A stretch of DNA of 64,000 bases from Phreatobacter sp. GTDB taxonomy: Bacteria; Pseudomonadota; Alphaproteobacteria; Rhizobiales; Phreatobacteraceae. Every line of letters starts with the position of its first letter. Within the stretch, counting starts at the first letter, position 1. The stretch lies in assembly GCF_016793595.1 (NCBI RefSeq), contig NZ_JAEULY010000004.1, positions 1 to 64,000 of the forward strand, in the 5' to 3' direction. The translations under genes were made by a program, and so were the position numbers. Shown here piece by piece: positions 8,287 to 16,945 of the stretch. A model generated the notes under the pieces. That model made no database searches and had not been told where the DNA came from. It worked only from the letters and a program-made list of their open reading frames with translations.

Positions 8287-8592
8287 TCAAGCCGCCCGCC
8301 GCGTGTCGATGACGCTGTCCGGGCCCGCGCCGGACGCCTGCGTCCCGGCGGCGCGATGCGGATCGCGGATCGTCACGTCCGCCGGCCCGGCAATGGCGCA
8401 GACGAGGCTGAGCCCCGCGCGGTCGATGACGAATTCCTGACCCGGCTCGAGCAGGATGTCGCGATCGTCGCGCTCCAGCGTGACCCACACCGCGCCGGAC
8501 AGGCAGCGCACGGCGGTGCCTTCCGCATCGCCGAGGCGGATGAGGCCACCGCGCTGGACATGAATGCGTGCATCAGCTTCGAGACAGACCAT
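8287..8592 (-). CDS. DUF2917 domain protein
   Basis: A 101-residue cupin-like small protein. The central part VQRGGLIRLGDAEGTAV followed by LSGAVWVTLERDDRDILLEPG and ADVTIRDP matches what I recall of DUF2917, a family of short beta-rich proteins often beside LysR regulators in proteobacteria. Its biochemical function is not known. It is transcribed away from the LysR gene at 8752, with a 160-base shared promoter region, and is followed two bases later by the GNAT gene. The C-terminal 25 residues are low in conservation. Confidence 0.75.
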   Translation of the reverse strand: MVCLEADARIHVQRGGLIRLGDAEGTAVRCLSGAVWVTLERDDRDILLEPGQEFVIDRAGLSLVCAIAGPADVTIRDPHRAAGTQASGAGPDSVIDTRRAA

Positions 8593-8723
8593 GGCGGCCT
8601 CCTCCGATACGGGATCTGGATGAGTGGTGCGAATGTGACGGCCGGCTATTTGTCAGCAGGAAGCTGCGCCGACCTCGACATGAGCGAAGGGTGCGCGCAT
8701 ATGTGGCAGCGCACAAACGATCA

Positions 8724-8753
8724 ATTCTCACTCACTGCATGAGTTCTGAGAAT
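8724..8753. promoter_or_regulatory. Nested inverted repeat upstream of LysR gene, candidate operator
   Basis: ATTCTCA (8724-8730) and TGAGAAT (8747-8753) are exact reverse complements 16 bases apart; an inner pair CTCA/TGAG lies between them around CTGCA. The right arm overlaps the LysR ATG at 8752. LysR proteins bind interrupted dyads in shared divergent promoters, and this one lies between the DUF2917 and LysR genes. The role is inferred from symmetry and position only. Confidence 0.5.
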
Positions 8754-9705
8754 GTCAAAACGCCGCTATGACCTGCCGCCACTCGGCTTCGTCCAGGGCT
8801 TCGAGGCAGCCGCGCGTACGCTCTCCTTCACCAAGGCCGCGGAGGAGCTGTTCCTGACCCAGTCCGCCGTCAGCCGGCAGATCAAGACGTTGGAGGACCA
8901 TCTCGGCGTGCAGCTTTTCGAGCGCCGCCACCGCGCGCTGGCGCTGACCGACGATGGCAAGGCGTTCCAGCGCATCGCGGCGGACGTGCTCGACCGCCTG
9001 CAGTCGTCGATCAACCAGATGCGCGCGCGGGGCGCGGAGAACCAGCTCTCGGTGACGACGGTCACCGGCTTCGCCTCGCTCTGGCTTATCCCGCGGCTGA
9101 AGCGCTTCACGCGGCTCTATCCGCATATCGACGTGCATATCGTCGCCAATGACAAGCTGCTCGATCTCGAGCGCGGCATGATCGATCTCGCCATCCGCTA
9201 TACCAAGACCGAACGCGTGGCGCCGGGAGCGGAACGGCTGTTCGACGAGGACATCCTGCCCGTCTGCCACCCCTCGCTCGTCGCCAGCAACGTGACGCCG
9301 CTGCGCCGGCCGCGGGATCTCGCGCACCACACGCTGCTCCACCTCGACTATCACGGCGCACGCAAGACCTGGTTCGACTGGGGCACCTGGCAGACCGTGC
9401 TCGGTATCGAGGATCTGAAGCCCGCCGGCCATCTCTATTTCAGCCGTTACGACCAGCTCATCCAGGCGGCCATGGCCGGCCAGGGCGTCGCGCTCGGCGT
9501 CTCGCCGCTGATCAACGAGGCGATCCGGTCCGGCTCGCTGATCGCCCCTTTCGACAAGCAGGTCGCCGGCCCGCATGGCTACTATCTCGTCCGCTCATCG
9601 ACCGGGCAGGCGAAGCCGCAGGTGGCCGATTTCATCGCCTGGCTGCACGAGGAGGTGCGCGAAGGGGCTGTCGCCGAGCCGCTGATGGACACCGTCGACC
9701 TTTGA
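8752..9705 (+). CDS. LysR-family regulator, GcvA-like
   Basis: A 317-residue LysR-type regulator. The N-terminal winged helix spans about 5-65, with LSFTKAAEELFLTQSAVSRQIKTLE as the helix-turn-helix and a linker helix after it. The effector domain (about 95-300) has the GcvA-like opening TTVTGFASLWLIPRLKRF and YPHIDVHI. GcvA-like regulators sense small metabolites and control a neighbouring divergent gene; here the candidate targets are DUF2917 and GNAT. The dyad at 8724-8753 overlaps its start and could mediate autoregulation. The effector is unknown. Confidence 0.92.
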   Translation: MSKRRYDLPPLGFVQGFEAAARTLSFTKAAEELFLTQSAVSRQIKTLEDHLGVQLFERRHRALALTDDGKAFQRIAADVLDRLQSSINQMRARGAENQLSVTTVTGFASLWLIPRLKRFTRLYPHIDVHIVANDKLLDLERGMIDLAIRYTKTERVAPGAERLFDEDILPVCHPSLVASNVTPLRRPRDLAHHTLLHLDYHGARKTWFDWGTWQTVLGIEDLKPAGHLYFSRYDQLIQAAMAGQGVALGVSPLINEAIRSGSLIAPFDKQVAGPHGYYLVRSSTGQAKPQVADFIAWLHEEVREGAVAEPLMDTVDL

Positions 9706-9770
9706 GAGCCGCCCCTCGCCTCTGCCGCCTTGCCAAGCCCGGCATTCGCGGGCATAGAGGCGCTCGCAAC

Positions 9771-9861
9771 GGAGACGTGGCCGAGCGGCTGAAGGCACTC
9801 GTTTGCTAAATGAGCATACCCCAAAAGGGTATCGAGGGTTCGAATCCCTCCGTCTCCGCCA
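9771..9861 (+). tRNA. tRNA-Ser(GCT), CCA encoded
   Basis: The acceptor stem GGAGACG (9771-9777) pairs with CGTCTCC (9851-9857), followed by G and encoded CCA (9859-9861). The anticodon loop TTTGCTAAA sits on the stem CTCGT/ATGAG. A long variable arm with hairpin ACCCC/GGGGT-like pairing (around CCCCAAAAGGG) identifies a class II serine tRNA, and GTTCGAATCCC is the T-arm. It decodes AGC/AGU. Confidence 0.97.
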
Positions 9862-10192
9862 AGCGTTTCTTCTTTTTGTTTTCAGCCGCTTCCGTTGAGC
9901 GTCAATGCTGACTTTGTGGCATCTGGCTGGCTGCCCGACGGTCGGCCGCGCCGCCACCCACGCTTCGCCCCTCGCCCGCAGCAGTTCCGGATTCTCGCGC
10001 GGCGTTGAACCGATCAACGGGGTCATGTCCACCGCCTCGTCACCGAGCAATCGCAAGCCGGATTGTCGAGACCGCTCAATCCGCCGTATCGCGCCGGCAC
10101 GGCGCGAACGATCTTGACCCCTGCCGCTCCGCCTCGTGACACGCGACGGCGGTCGCGCGTAGCTTGTGCCGCGAATTTCGAGGAGAGACACC
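9862..10192. other. Intergenic region after tRNA-Ser, no gene seen
   Basis: No supported gene lies here. The only long frames are antisense to the tRNA or start without a ribosome binding site. The last 15 bases contain the strong GAGGAGAGAC ribosome binding site for the cupin gene at 10193, and its promoter must lie in this stretch. A run of Ts at 9868-9878 just after the tRNA may serve as the tRNA terminator, though no strong hairpin precedes it. Confidence 0.5.
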
Positions 10193-10597
10193 ATGGACAT
10201 TCATCGCTGCGGCACCATCAAGTCCCGGCGCCCTCCAAGCGACTGGTTCACCGGCGATGTCTGGCAGGAGCCCATCGTCGAGGCGCCGGCCCCGGCCCGC
10301 GTGCGCTCCGCCGTCGTCCGCTTCGATCCCGGTGCCAGAACCAACTGGCACACCCACCCGCTCGGTCAGACGCTCTATGTGATCGCGGGGAGCGGGCTGG
10401 CGCAGACGCTGGGCGGCCCGATCCAGGAAATCCGCGCCGGCGACGTGGTCTGGATTCCGCCGGGGGAAAAGCACTGGCATGGCGCCGGGCCATCGACCGC
10501 GATGACCCATGTCGCCATTCACGAGGCCCTCGACGGCAAGCATGTCGATTGGATGGAGCCGGTCACCGACGCGCAATATGGCGGCACGGCCGGCTGA
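10193..10597 (+). CDS. Cupin protein resembling Mn-dependent hydroxynitrile lyases
   Basis: A 134-residue single-domain cupin. The metal site reads W-H-T-H-P-L-G-Q (H53, H55, Q59) and H-W-H (H94, H96), with H106 in TAMTHVAIH; this spacing agrees with the cupin (R)-selective hydroxynitrile lyases of Granulicella and Acidobacterium as I remember them, as does the C-terminal VDWMEPVTDAQY. Those enzymes cleave or form cyanohydrins at a Mn(II) centre, but the native substrate is not established and other members may be quercetinase-like. Residue 110 is His where I recall Gln in the characterised enzyme. The start at 10193 follows GAGGAGAGACACC. Confidence 0.82.
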   Translation: MDIHRCGTIKSRRPPSDWFTGDVWQEPIVEAPAPARVRSAVVRFDPGARTNWHTHPLGQTLYVIAGSGLAQTLGGPIQEIRAGDVVWIPPGEKHWHGAGPSTAMTHVAIHEALDGKHVDWMEPVTDAQYGGTAG

Positions 10598-10631
10598 CGG
10601 GTGCGGCCGCTGGCGTCAGGCCTGATCGCGC

Positions 10632-11420
10632 TTACCCGTTCTTCTGGTCGCGGCGAAGTGTCGGCAGGCCGATGCCGGTGGCCTCGAACCCGCCATCGAC
10701 GGCCAGCGTCTGGCCCGTGATATAGCTCGCCCCGGGTCCGCACAGATAGACGATGGCGTCGGCCAGCTCTTCCGGCAGGCCGTACCGGTTGAGCGGGATG
10801 GCATCGTGATAGTCGGCCCTGATTTCCGGCGAATGGACCCTCTTGGCCATTGCCGTGTCGACCGGCCCCGGCGCCACGGCGTTGACCCGGATGCCGTAGC
10901 TCGCGAGCTCCACCGCCATCTGCTTGGTGAGATGGCCGAGCCCGGCCTTCGACGTGCCGTAGGCGACGCGCAGCGTCGAGGCGCGCAGCGAGGAAATGGA
11001 CGTGATGTTGACGATGGCGCCGCCGGTTTCGCGCATCAGCGGGACGGCGGCCTTGGTCATGATGAACGGTCCCGTGAGATTGACCGCCATGATCTCGTTC
11101 CATGCCTCGAGCGACGTCTCCATCAGCGGGCCGAAATGGGCGATGCCGGCATTGTTCACCAGCGCGTCCAGCCGGCCGAACCGCGCGCGGACGGCGGCAA
11201 TCGCCTGATCGGCATGATCCGGCCGCGAGACGTCGAACGGCAGGGCCAGCAGCCTGTCCGGCTGCTTCAGCGCGCGAACGGCCCCGTCCAGCGTCTCGGC
11301 CTTGATGTCGAGCATGGCGACCGACCAGCCATCGGCGAGGAACCGCGTCGCCGCGGCAAGGCCGATGCCCTGCGCGGCTCCGGTGACGAGCGCGACTTTC
11401 GAAAGATTATCGGACACCAC
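10632..11420 (-). CDS. Short-chain dehydrogenase/reductase (classical)
   Basis: A 262-residue classical SDR. The NAD(P) loop is VALVTGAAQGIGLAAA (TGxxxGIG), Asp at the end of beta-2 (MLDIKAE) favours NAD(H), NNAG is present at LVNNAGIAHFG, and the catalytic set is S-S-I-S-S with Y-G-T-S-K (YxxxK). It resembles 3-oxoacyl-ACP reductase/glucose dehydrogenase-like enzymes; the substrate is not deducible. It converges with the upstream cupin gene and is followed in the opposite direction by another SDR, with no overlap. Confidence 0.9.
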   Translation of the reverse strand: MVSDNLSKVALVTGAAQGIGLAAATRFLADGWSVAMLDIKAETLDGAVRALKQPDRLLALPFDVSRPDHADQAIAAVRARFGRLDALVNNAGIAHFGPLMETSLEAWNEIMAVNLTGPFIMTKAAVPLMRETGGAIVNITSISSLRASTLRVAYGTSKAGLGHLTKQMAVELASYGIRVNAVAPGPVDTAMAKRVHSPEIRADYHDAIPLNRYGLPEELADAIVYLCGPGASYITGQTLAVDGGFEATGIGLPTLRRDQKNG

Positions 11421-11521
11421 GACCTCTCATCTCCGCGCCCTGCCGGCGCCGTGCGCATCCTTGCGAAAAGGGCGCAGCGGTCAACATCGCCAGAAGGAGC
11501 GAGCCCAGACGGGAACAGGCC

Positions 11522-12205
11522 TCACCAGGCCAGCGTCTCGCCCTGATAGTCGAGGAAGCGGTGCGCCGGATCGTCGAGGGCCGCTTCGAGCACCCGCGTC
11601 ATCCCGCCGACGCTCTCGGGAATCGTGAGCGGCGCGCTGGCGCCGCCCATGTCGGTCTGCACCCAGCCGGGATGCAGCATCAGGACGCCGACCCCGGCGG
11701 GCAGCGCGTCCCGCACGGCGAAGGATCGCCCGAGCGAATTGAGCGCCGCCTTGCTGGCCCGGTAGAGCTCGCTGCTGCCGGTATCGTTCAGCGCGACGCT
11801 GCCCATCCGGGAGGACATGAAGGCCATGACGCCGCCGCGCCGGACCAGCGGCAGAAGGTCGCGCGCCAGCCGGATCGGCGATATTGCATTGGTCAGGAAC
11901 AGATCCGCGACCTCGGCTGCACCCGCCTTGCCGGCATCCTGATGATCGGGGCCCTTGATGCCCGCATTGACTAGGACGAGATCGAAGCGCGACCCGGCAA
12001 GCGCGCCGACCAGTTGCTCGCCGCACCGCGGATCGTTCACGTCCAGCGGCAGGGTCGCGATCCCCTTCGTCCCGGCAAAAGGCGTCCGCGCGGCATCGCG
12101 CACCGTGGCGACGACCGACGTGCCGCCCGCTGCGAGGGCCTCCGCCATGGCGCGGCCGAGGCCGCGCGAGGCGCCGATGATGAGAGCTTGCTTCAGGGCT
12201 GACAC
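11522..12205 (-). CDS. Short-chain dehydrogenase/reductase, C-factor-like
   Basis: A 227-residue SDR of the short, C-signal-factor/sniffer-like type. The coenzyme loop is ALIIGASRGLGRAMAEAL, NAGIKG replaces NNAG, and the catalytic region is MSSRMGSVAL...ELYRASKAALNS with YxxxK. These proteins lack the extended C-terminal substrate region of classical SDRs. It is transcribed in the same direction as the neighbouring SDR at 10632 but about 100 bases apart, so co-transcription is plausible. Substrate is unknown. Confidence 0.88.
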   Translation of the reverse strand: MSALKQALIIGASRGLGRAMAEALAAGGTSVVATVRDAARTPFAGTKGIATLPLDVNDPRCGEQLVGALAGSRFDLVLVNAGIKGPDHQDAGKAGAAEVADLFLTNAISPIRLARDLLPLVRRGGVMAFMSSRMGSVALNDTGSSELYRASKAALNSLGRSFAVRDALPAGVGVLMLHPGWVQTDMGGASAPLTIPESVGGMTRVLEAALDDPAHRFLDYQGETLAW

Positions 12206-12405
12206 GATGACCTCGCCTTGGCGGACCTGCCGGATGCGCGGTCATAGCAGGCAGGACGGCCGCGGTCAGGATGGTTGTGCGGATCGACCCGGTGGACGGA
12301 CCGCGCCCGCTCCTCGGCCCCGTGGCCGCCGCGCGCATTGCCCCGCCGCCCTGCGGTACCCGCGATGGAGCGATGCCGCCACGCGGTGGACGTGGCCGCC
12401 CCGTT

Positions 12406-13353
12406 ATGGGATCAGGCCGCCCCACGTCAGCGCGGCGGCCCCGATTGTCCTCACTGTTCCAGAGACCCAACAATCTCCTCGGCATCGCCATGATGCTGAT
12501 CGGCTTCTTCGTCTTCGCGGCCAATGACGCGCTGGGCAAATGGCTGCTGGCGACCGCGACGGTCGGCCAGCTGATGCTCGCGCGCGGCGTGGTGGGGCTG
12601 ATGGTCGTCGGCTCGACGCTGGCCCCCTCGGGCCTCGCCCCGATCCGGACCCAAAAGCAGATCTGGTTGCAGATCGCGCGCGGCATGCTGTCGGCGACCG
12701 AATCGTCGCTGTTCTTCGCCGCCCTGATCTTCCTGCCGCTGGCGAGCGTCATGACCTACTATCTGGCGGGCCCGATCTATGTGACGGCGCTGTCGCCCTG
12801 GCTGCTCGGCGAACAGGTCGGCTGGCGGCGATGGCTGGCCGTCGGCATCGGATTCTGCGGCGTCGTCATCGCCATTCAGCCGGGCGCGGACAGCCTGTCG
12901 TGGGGCGCCATCGCGGCTCTGGGAGGCAGCATCGCCTATGCCTTCGTCATGATCTTCACGCGCAAGCTCGCGGCGACCGACGGTCGCGTCCTGATGGGTT
13001 GGCAGCTCATCAGCGCCGTCGTGGTCGGGATCGGACTGACCGCCTACCAGGGTTTCGCGCCGCTCGGCACACTCGACATCGTCCTGATCGGCATCCTCGC
13101 CATCGGTTCGCTCGCGGGCAACTGGTGCGTGAATATCTCGCTGCAGCTGGCCCCGGCATCGGTGGTCGTGCCCTACCAGTACTCGCTGATCATCTGGGGC
13201 GTGCTTTTCGGCTATCTCGTGTTCGGCGAGGTGAGCGAAAGCCACACGCTGATCGGAGCCGCGATCATCGTCGCCGCCGGCCTGTTCATCTTCCTGCGCG
13301 AACAGCGCCTGCACCGGGGCGCCACGAGCAGCAGTCCCTCGGTGAACAACTGA
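12406..13353 (+). CDS. EamA/DMT-family transporter
   Basis: A 315-residue protein with ten hydrophobic segments in two five-helix EamA repeats, the first opening with LLGIAMMLIGFFVFAANDALGKWL. The second repeat starts near AIAALGGSIAYAFVMIFTRKLAA and ends with a short cytoplasmic tail. DMT carriers move amino acids, purines, sugars phosphates or other metabolites; none can be assigned. The N-terminus is uncertain: ATGs at 12271, 12373 and 12406 are in frame, but the conserved fold starts about 25 residues after 12406. Confidence applies to family, not start. Confidence 0.85.
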   Translation: MGSGRPTSARRPRLSSLFQRPNNLLGIAMMLIGFFVFAANDALGKWLLATATVGQLMLARGVVGLMVVGSTLAPSGLAPIRTQKQIWLQIARGMLSATESSLFFAALIFLPLASVMTYYLAGPIYVTALSPWLLGEQVGWRRWLAVGIGFCGVVIAIQPGADSLSWGAIAALGGSIAYAFVMIFTRKLAATDGRVLMGWQLISAVVVGIGLTAYQGFAPLGTLDIVLIGILAIGSLAGNWCVNISLQLAPASVVVPYQYSLIIWGVLFGYLVFGEVSESHTLIGAAIIVAAGLFIFLREQRLHRGATSSSPSVNN

Positions 13354-13572
13354 CGCTGCACGAGCCTATCGCGCCGGTCGGTTGTGGAACCGCATCGACC
13401 TCCGCAGCCACATCGGGAGCCAGCCGGCCTTGCCGCGCGAGGCTATTGATCGGCTCGCGCAGGCTGTGGGCGCGCCCGGAGAGCGGTGGTTGCTGAACGG
13501 CGACATCACCACCTGTTCATTGTCAGGTCATCGTGCCAGCATCAGGCTGCCTTCGCCACAAAGGAGGCGCAT

Positions 13573-13995
13573 ATGAGTATCTTCTCGTCGATTCTGAACA
13601 AGATCCTGCCGGGCCGCGCACAGGCTGCGGAGCAGCCCGCGCCGCCAGCGGCGACCACGACCGCCCAGGCCGCTCCGGCTCCGTCCGCGGCGCCCGCGAC
13701 ACCGGCGGCGACGGCGGCGACGGCCCCGGCCGCCGTCCCGGTCGATGTCGTCGCCATCCTGACCGAAAAGGCCACGAAGGCCGGCCAGAAACTCAACTGG
13801 AAGACGTCGATCGTCGACCTCCTGAAGCTCCTCGACCTCGATTCCAGCCTCGCCGCCCGCAAGGACCTCGCCAAGGAGCTCGGCTATACCGGTGATACAA
13901 ACGACAGCGCGACCATGAACGTCTGGCTGATCAAGCAGGTGATGAGGAAGCTCGCGGAGAACGGCGGCAAGGTGCCGGACGATCTCAAGGACTAG
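13573..13995 (+). CDS. DUF3597 domain protein
   Basis: A 140-residue protein starting MSIFSSILNKIL, followed by an Ala/Pro-rich linker (about 15-58) and a conserved C-terminal domain with VDVVAILTEKATKAGQKLNW and the segment SIVDLLKLLDLDSSL...KELGYTGDTNDSATMNVWL. This is DUF3597 as I know it, a family with a small helical, LysM-neighbouring domain of unknown function. An AAGGAGG ribosome binding site at 13561-13567 gives a very strong start. It is followed 90 bases later by another small gene in the same direction. Confidence 0.85.
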   Translation: MSIFSSILNKILPGRAQAAEQPAPPAATTTAQAAPAPSAAPATPAATAATAPAAVPVDVVAILTEKATKAGQKLNWKTSIVDLLKLLDLDSSLAARKDLAKELGYTGDTNDSATMNVWLIKQVMRKLAENGGKVPDDLKD

Positions 13996-14087
13996 CAGCG
14001 GCCGTGCAGTGCATGGGCGACGGCGGTCTTTTCGCCCGTCGTCGCCGTTCGACCACGTCGTGACAGGCTCAAATCAAGGGGGCACTC

Positions 14088-14372
14088 ATGGAGCAGATTC
14101 TGATCAATCTCGTTGCCGGCGCGCTCGGCGGCAACGGCGTCGGCAAGGCTTCGCCGCAATTCGACCTCGGCACCATCGGCAATACGATCGCGGGGCTCAT
14201 CGGTGGTGGCGCGCTGGGGCAACTCGTGCCCTTGGTCCTCCCGGCCGTCCAGGCCTCGATCGCCAGCGGAAACTTCAGCATCGGCGGCGTGGTCGCCAAC
14301 CTGATTTCGGGTGGCGCCGGCGGCGCGATTCTCACCGCCATTGTCGGCCTGATCAAGAACAGGGCCGGCTAG
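14088..14372 (+). CDS. Small glycine-rich hydrophobic protein of unknown function
   Basis: A 94-residue protein with glycine-rich hydrophobic segments: LINLVAGALGGNGVGK, TIAGLIGGGALGQLVPLVL, and GGVVANLISGGAGGAILTAIVGLI, resembling membrane-inserting or channel-forming helices. No signal peptide. The ribosome binding site AAGGGGG is close upstream of the ATG. I recall similar small proteins in Hyphomicrobiales annotated only as hypothetical. The glycine-rich hydrophobic pattern is shared with some double-glycine bacteriocins, but no leader or immunity gene is seen. Confidence 0.65.
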   Translation: MEQILINLVAGALGGNGVGKASPQFDLGTIGNTIAGLIGGGALGQLVPLVLPAVQASIASGNFSIGGVVANLISGGAGGAILTAIVGLIKNRAG

Positions 14373-14525
14373 GCGCTCTTGCCGGGAGATGTCGCGCCGA
14401 CACGCGGCGCGGCATCATCCCACTGGATCGGGCTCGCGCGGCTCAGCTCAGCTGCGGCGCATCCCATCTCAAGCACATCTTGGACAGCCGCAAGATCAGA
14501 AACACTCCAATCTTCGACATGTTCA

Positions 14526-14553
14526 TTGATATTTGTTGACACAATAAATCAAC
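14526..14553. promoter_or_regulatory. AT-rich interrupted dyad upstream of TonB receptor
   Basis: TTGAT at 14526-14530 and ATCAA at 14548-14552 are inverted, and GTTGA (14535-14539) and TCAAC (14549-14553) form an overlapping dyad. The segment contains TTGACA at 14536-14541, but no well-spaced -10 was found. It is 100 bases before the receptor start, in a locally AT-rich spot, so it could be an iron or haem regulator site (Fur or Irr type). Assignment is tentative. Confidence 0.3.
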
Positions 14554-14656
14554 TTATCTAGCAGGGCCAAGGGTCATCGCCGAGCGGTGACCCGTGCCAG
14601 CCAGCGTTTCAAGCCAGCCAGCCGAACAATCAGGTCAGGCATAGGGGCTTGAGACA

Positions 14657-16900
14657 ATGTCTCGTTACAGATACGGCGCGCTCGTCGCGTCGGTTTCGGC
14701 GTGCGCGCTGATGGCATCGTTTTGCGGCGCGGCCGCGCAGTCGGGCGGCGATGAAATCACGGTGACCGCGACGCGCGAGGAGCGGCAGCGGCTGGACGTT
14801 CCGGCCACCGTCGACGTCATCTCCCGCCGGCAGATGGAAGAGCGCCAGACGCGCGACATCCAGGACGCCGTTCGCTACATCCCCGGCGTCAGCGTCGAGC
14901 GCTTCACCTCGGCGACCGACCCCTGGAAGAACCTTGGCGGCTTCACGGTGCGCGGCGTGTCCGGCAACCGGGTCGCCATCACCGTCGATGGCGTGCGCAT
15001 CATCGAGCGCATCACCGACGGCACCCGCGACCTCATCGACATCCCCTATATGAGGTCGATCGAGATCATGCGCGGGCCTGCCTCGGTGCTCTGGGGCGCC
15101 GACGCGCTCGGCGGTCTGGTGGCGTTCCGCACGATGAACCCGCAGGACCTGATCCGCGGCAACGAACGCGGCTGGGGCGCCCGGCTGCATACGAGCTTCG
15201 ACAGCTTCACGCGCTCGATCGTCAAGACCGCCATGGCCGGCGTCACCATCTCGCCCAATGCCGAAGCGATCTTCTCGCTAAGCCACGGCACGGCGTTGCA
15301 GCCGACCTACTCGACGGCGCGTGCGGACGGCGGCATCTGGACTTGCCCAACGATCCGCGCCCTGCCCTGCAACATCACCGACCCGTTCCGCGCCCATAAC
15401 TGGAACGGCTTCGCCAAATTCGTGTTCAGGCCCGCCGACAATCACGAGCTTCGCCTGACTGTCGAACACTATTCGAAGATGACGGTCGCCACCCAGCTCT
15501 GGGATCGCGGCATCGTGGCAACCGGCAGCTGGCGGAACGACAACTTCTCCCGCGACCAGTATCTGGAGCGCCAGCGGGCAACACTGTCCCATGACTGGAC
15601 GCCGGGATGGGGCTGGATCGATGCGATCCGCACCAATCTCACTTACTCGCCGCAGCGCCGCAACCTTGACAGCTATCGCTACCAGACAGGTGTCGGCGGC
15701 ACCAATCTCAACCAGCAGCGCCTGACCTACGACATTCTCGACTATTCCGAGAAATTCTATCAGGGCGACGTGCAGCTGACGTCCAGCTTCAACTTCGGCC
15801 CCTCGCGCCACGTCTTCACCTACGGCTTCCAGGGCGACGTCGCGCGCACCGATTACTACCGTCAGGGCACCATCACCAACCTGACGACGGGGACCAGCAC
15901 AACGACCATCGCCGGCGGCTTCAACTTCGCCAACGCGACGACGACGCGCGCCGACTTCTACATCCAGGACGAAATCAGGCTGCTGGACGACCGCTGGACG
16001 ATCACACCGGGTCTACGCTGGGCGAACTACCGCATGACGCCGCGTCTCGGCGCCGGCTATCAGCCCGTGCCCGGCGCGGAGCCGCGCGAGGTGACGTCGA
16101 GCCGGTTCATTCCGCAGATCGGCACGATCTTCAAGCTGACCGACGTCTATTCGGTCTACGCACGCTATGGCGAAGGCTTCAAAATGCCGACCGCCCAGCA
16201 GCTCTACCTGTCGGTGCCGAACGCCTGTGGCGCCGGCTGCAGCCTCATTCCGAATCCGACGCTCCAGCCGGAAAGCGCCCGCTCCTACGAGGCGGGTTTC
16301 CGTGGCCGCTTCGAGCGCGGATGGTTCTCCATCGGCGCGTTCCACACGAACTACAAGAACTTCATCCAGAGCTTCCAGACCGCGCCTGACGGCGTGAACA
16401 TGACCAATATCAACCTGTCATCGGTCGTGCTCTGGGGCATCGAAGGCTCGGCCGAGTACCGCGTCACCGACGATATCCACGTCCATGCCGGCTTCTCCTA
16501 CCAGTTCGGCAACCAGCGTTCGCGGCCGACGTCCCCGATCACGGCCTTCGACGCGGCGAGCCCGTTCAACGGCGTCCTCGGCCTGCGCTGGTTCAAGCGC
16601 GACTGGAACCTCGACGGCGAGGTGGTCAGCCGCTTCTCCGCTCCGGTTTCCCGCGCCAGCGTCGCGACCGTCTACAAGCCGGGCGGCTGGTTCGTCCTCG
16701 ACAGCTTCGTCAACTGGCGGCCGCGCGAGAACGTGACTCTCCGCGCCGGCGTCCAGAACATCTTCGACACCCGCTACTTTCAGAACCTGATGGGCAGCTA
16801 CCCGATCACCCCGACCACGGCCGTCGCTCAGCAGAATCCGCTCGAACTCCAGGTCCAGCCGGGTCGGACGTTCAAGGCCTCGATGACCGTCGATTTCTGA
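14657..16900 (+). CDS. TonB-dependent hemoglobin/heme-type receptor
   Basis: A 747-residue outer membrane receptor. A signal peptide (about 1-27), a TonB-box-like DEITVTATR, and a plug domain (about 45-150: DIQDAVRYIPGVSVER, GVSGNRVAITVDGVRI, MRGPASVLWGADALGG) precede a 22-strand barrel. The heme-receptor motifs appear as GEGFKMPTAQQLY (FRAP-box equivalent, about residue 505) and NPTLQPESARSYEAGFRG (NPxL box). It resembles the hemoglobin/transferrin/lactoferrin receptor group and would bring heme or a heme protein across the outer membrane with TonB-ExbBD energy. It heads an apparent operon with a HmuS-like protein and an ABC protein. Confidence 0.9.
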   Translation: MSRYRYGALVASVSACALMASFCGAAAQSGGDEITVTATREERQRLDVPATVDVISRRQMEERQTRDIQDAVRYIPGVSVERFTSATDPWKNLGGFTVRGVSGNRVAITVDGVRIIERITDGTRDLIDIPYMRSIEIMRGPASVLWGADALGGLVAFRTMNPQDLIRGNERGWGARLHTSFDSFTRSIVKTAMAGVTISPNAEAIFSLSHGTALQPTYSTARADGGIWTCPTIRALPCNITDPFRAHNWNGFAKFVFRPADNHELRLTVEHYSKMTVATQLWDRGIVATGSWRNDNFSRDQYLERQRATLSHDWTPGWGWIDAIRTNLTYSPQRRNLDSYRYQTGVGGTNLNQQRLTYDILDYSEKFYQGDVQLTSSFNFGPSRHVFTYGFQGDVARTDYYRQGTITNLTTGTSTTTIAGGFNFANATTTRADFYIQDEIRLLDDRWTITPGLRWANYRMTPRLGAGYQPVPGAEPREVTSSRFIPQIGTIFKLTDVYSVYARYGEGFKMPTAQQLYLSVPNACGAGCSLIPNPTLQPESARSYEAGFRGRFERGWFSIGAFHTNYKNFIQSFQTAPDGVNMTNINLSSVVLWGIEGSAEYRVTDDIHVHAGFSYQFGNQRSRPTSPITAFDAASPFNGVLGLRWFKRDWNLDGEVVSRFSAPVSRASVATVYKPGGWFVLDSFVNWRPRENVTLRAGVQNIFDTRYFQNLMGSYPITPTTAVAQQNPLELQVQPGRTFKASMTVDF

Positions 16901-16945
16901 TCGTCCCATGAACCGGCCTGCCTGTGTCCGGGCGGCCATGCAGCA

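Noticed and set aside
9595..10200. 201-residue leftward frame including RRRRDSNPRYPFG
   Set aside because: This phrase is the well-known antisense translation of a serine tRNA and is a common false gene.
14016..14046. Hairpin GGCGACGGCGG/CCGTCGTCGCC between the DUF3597 gene and the small hydrophobic gene
   Set aside because: It includes a G-T pair and no T-tract, so I could not support a terminator.
14536..14560. TTGACA with TATCTA as a sigma-70 type promoter for the receptor
   Set aside because: The spacing is only 13 bases; a normal spacer is 16-18. TTGACA could be coincidence within the dyad.
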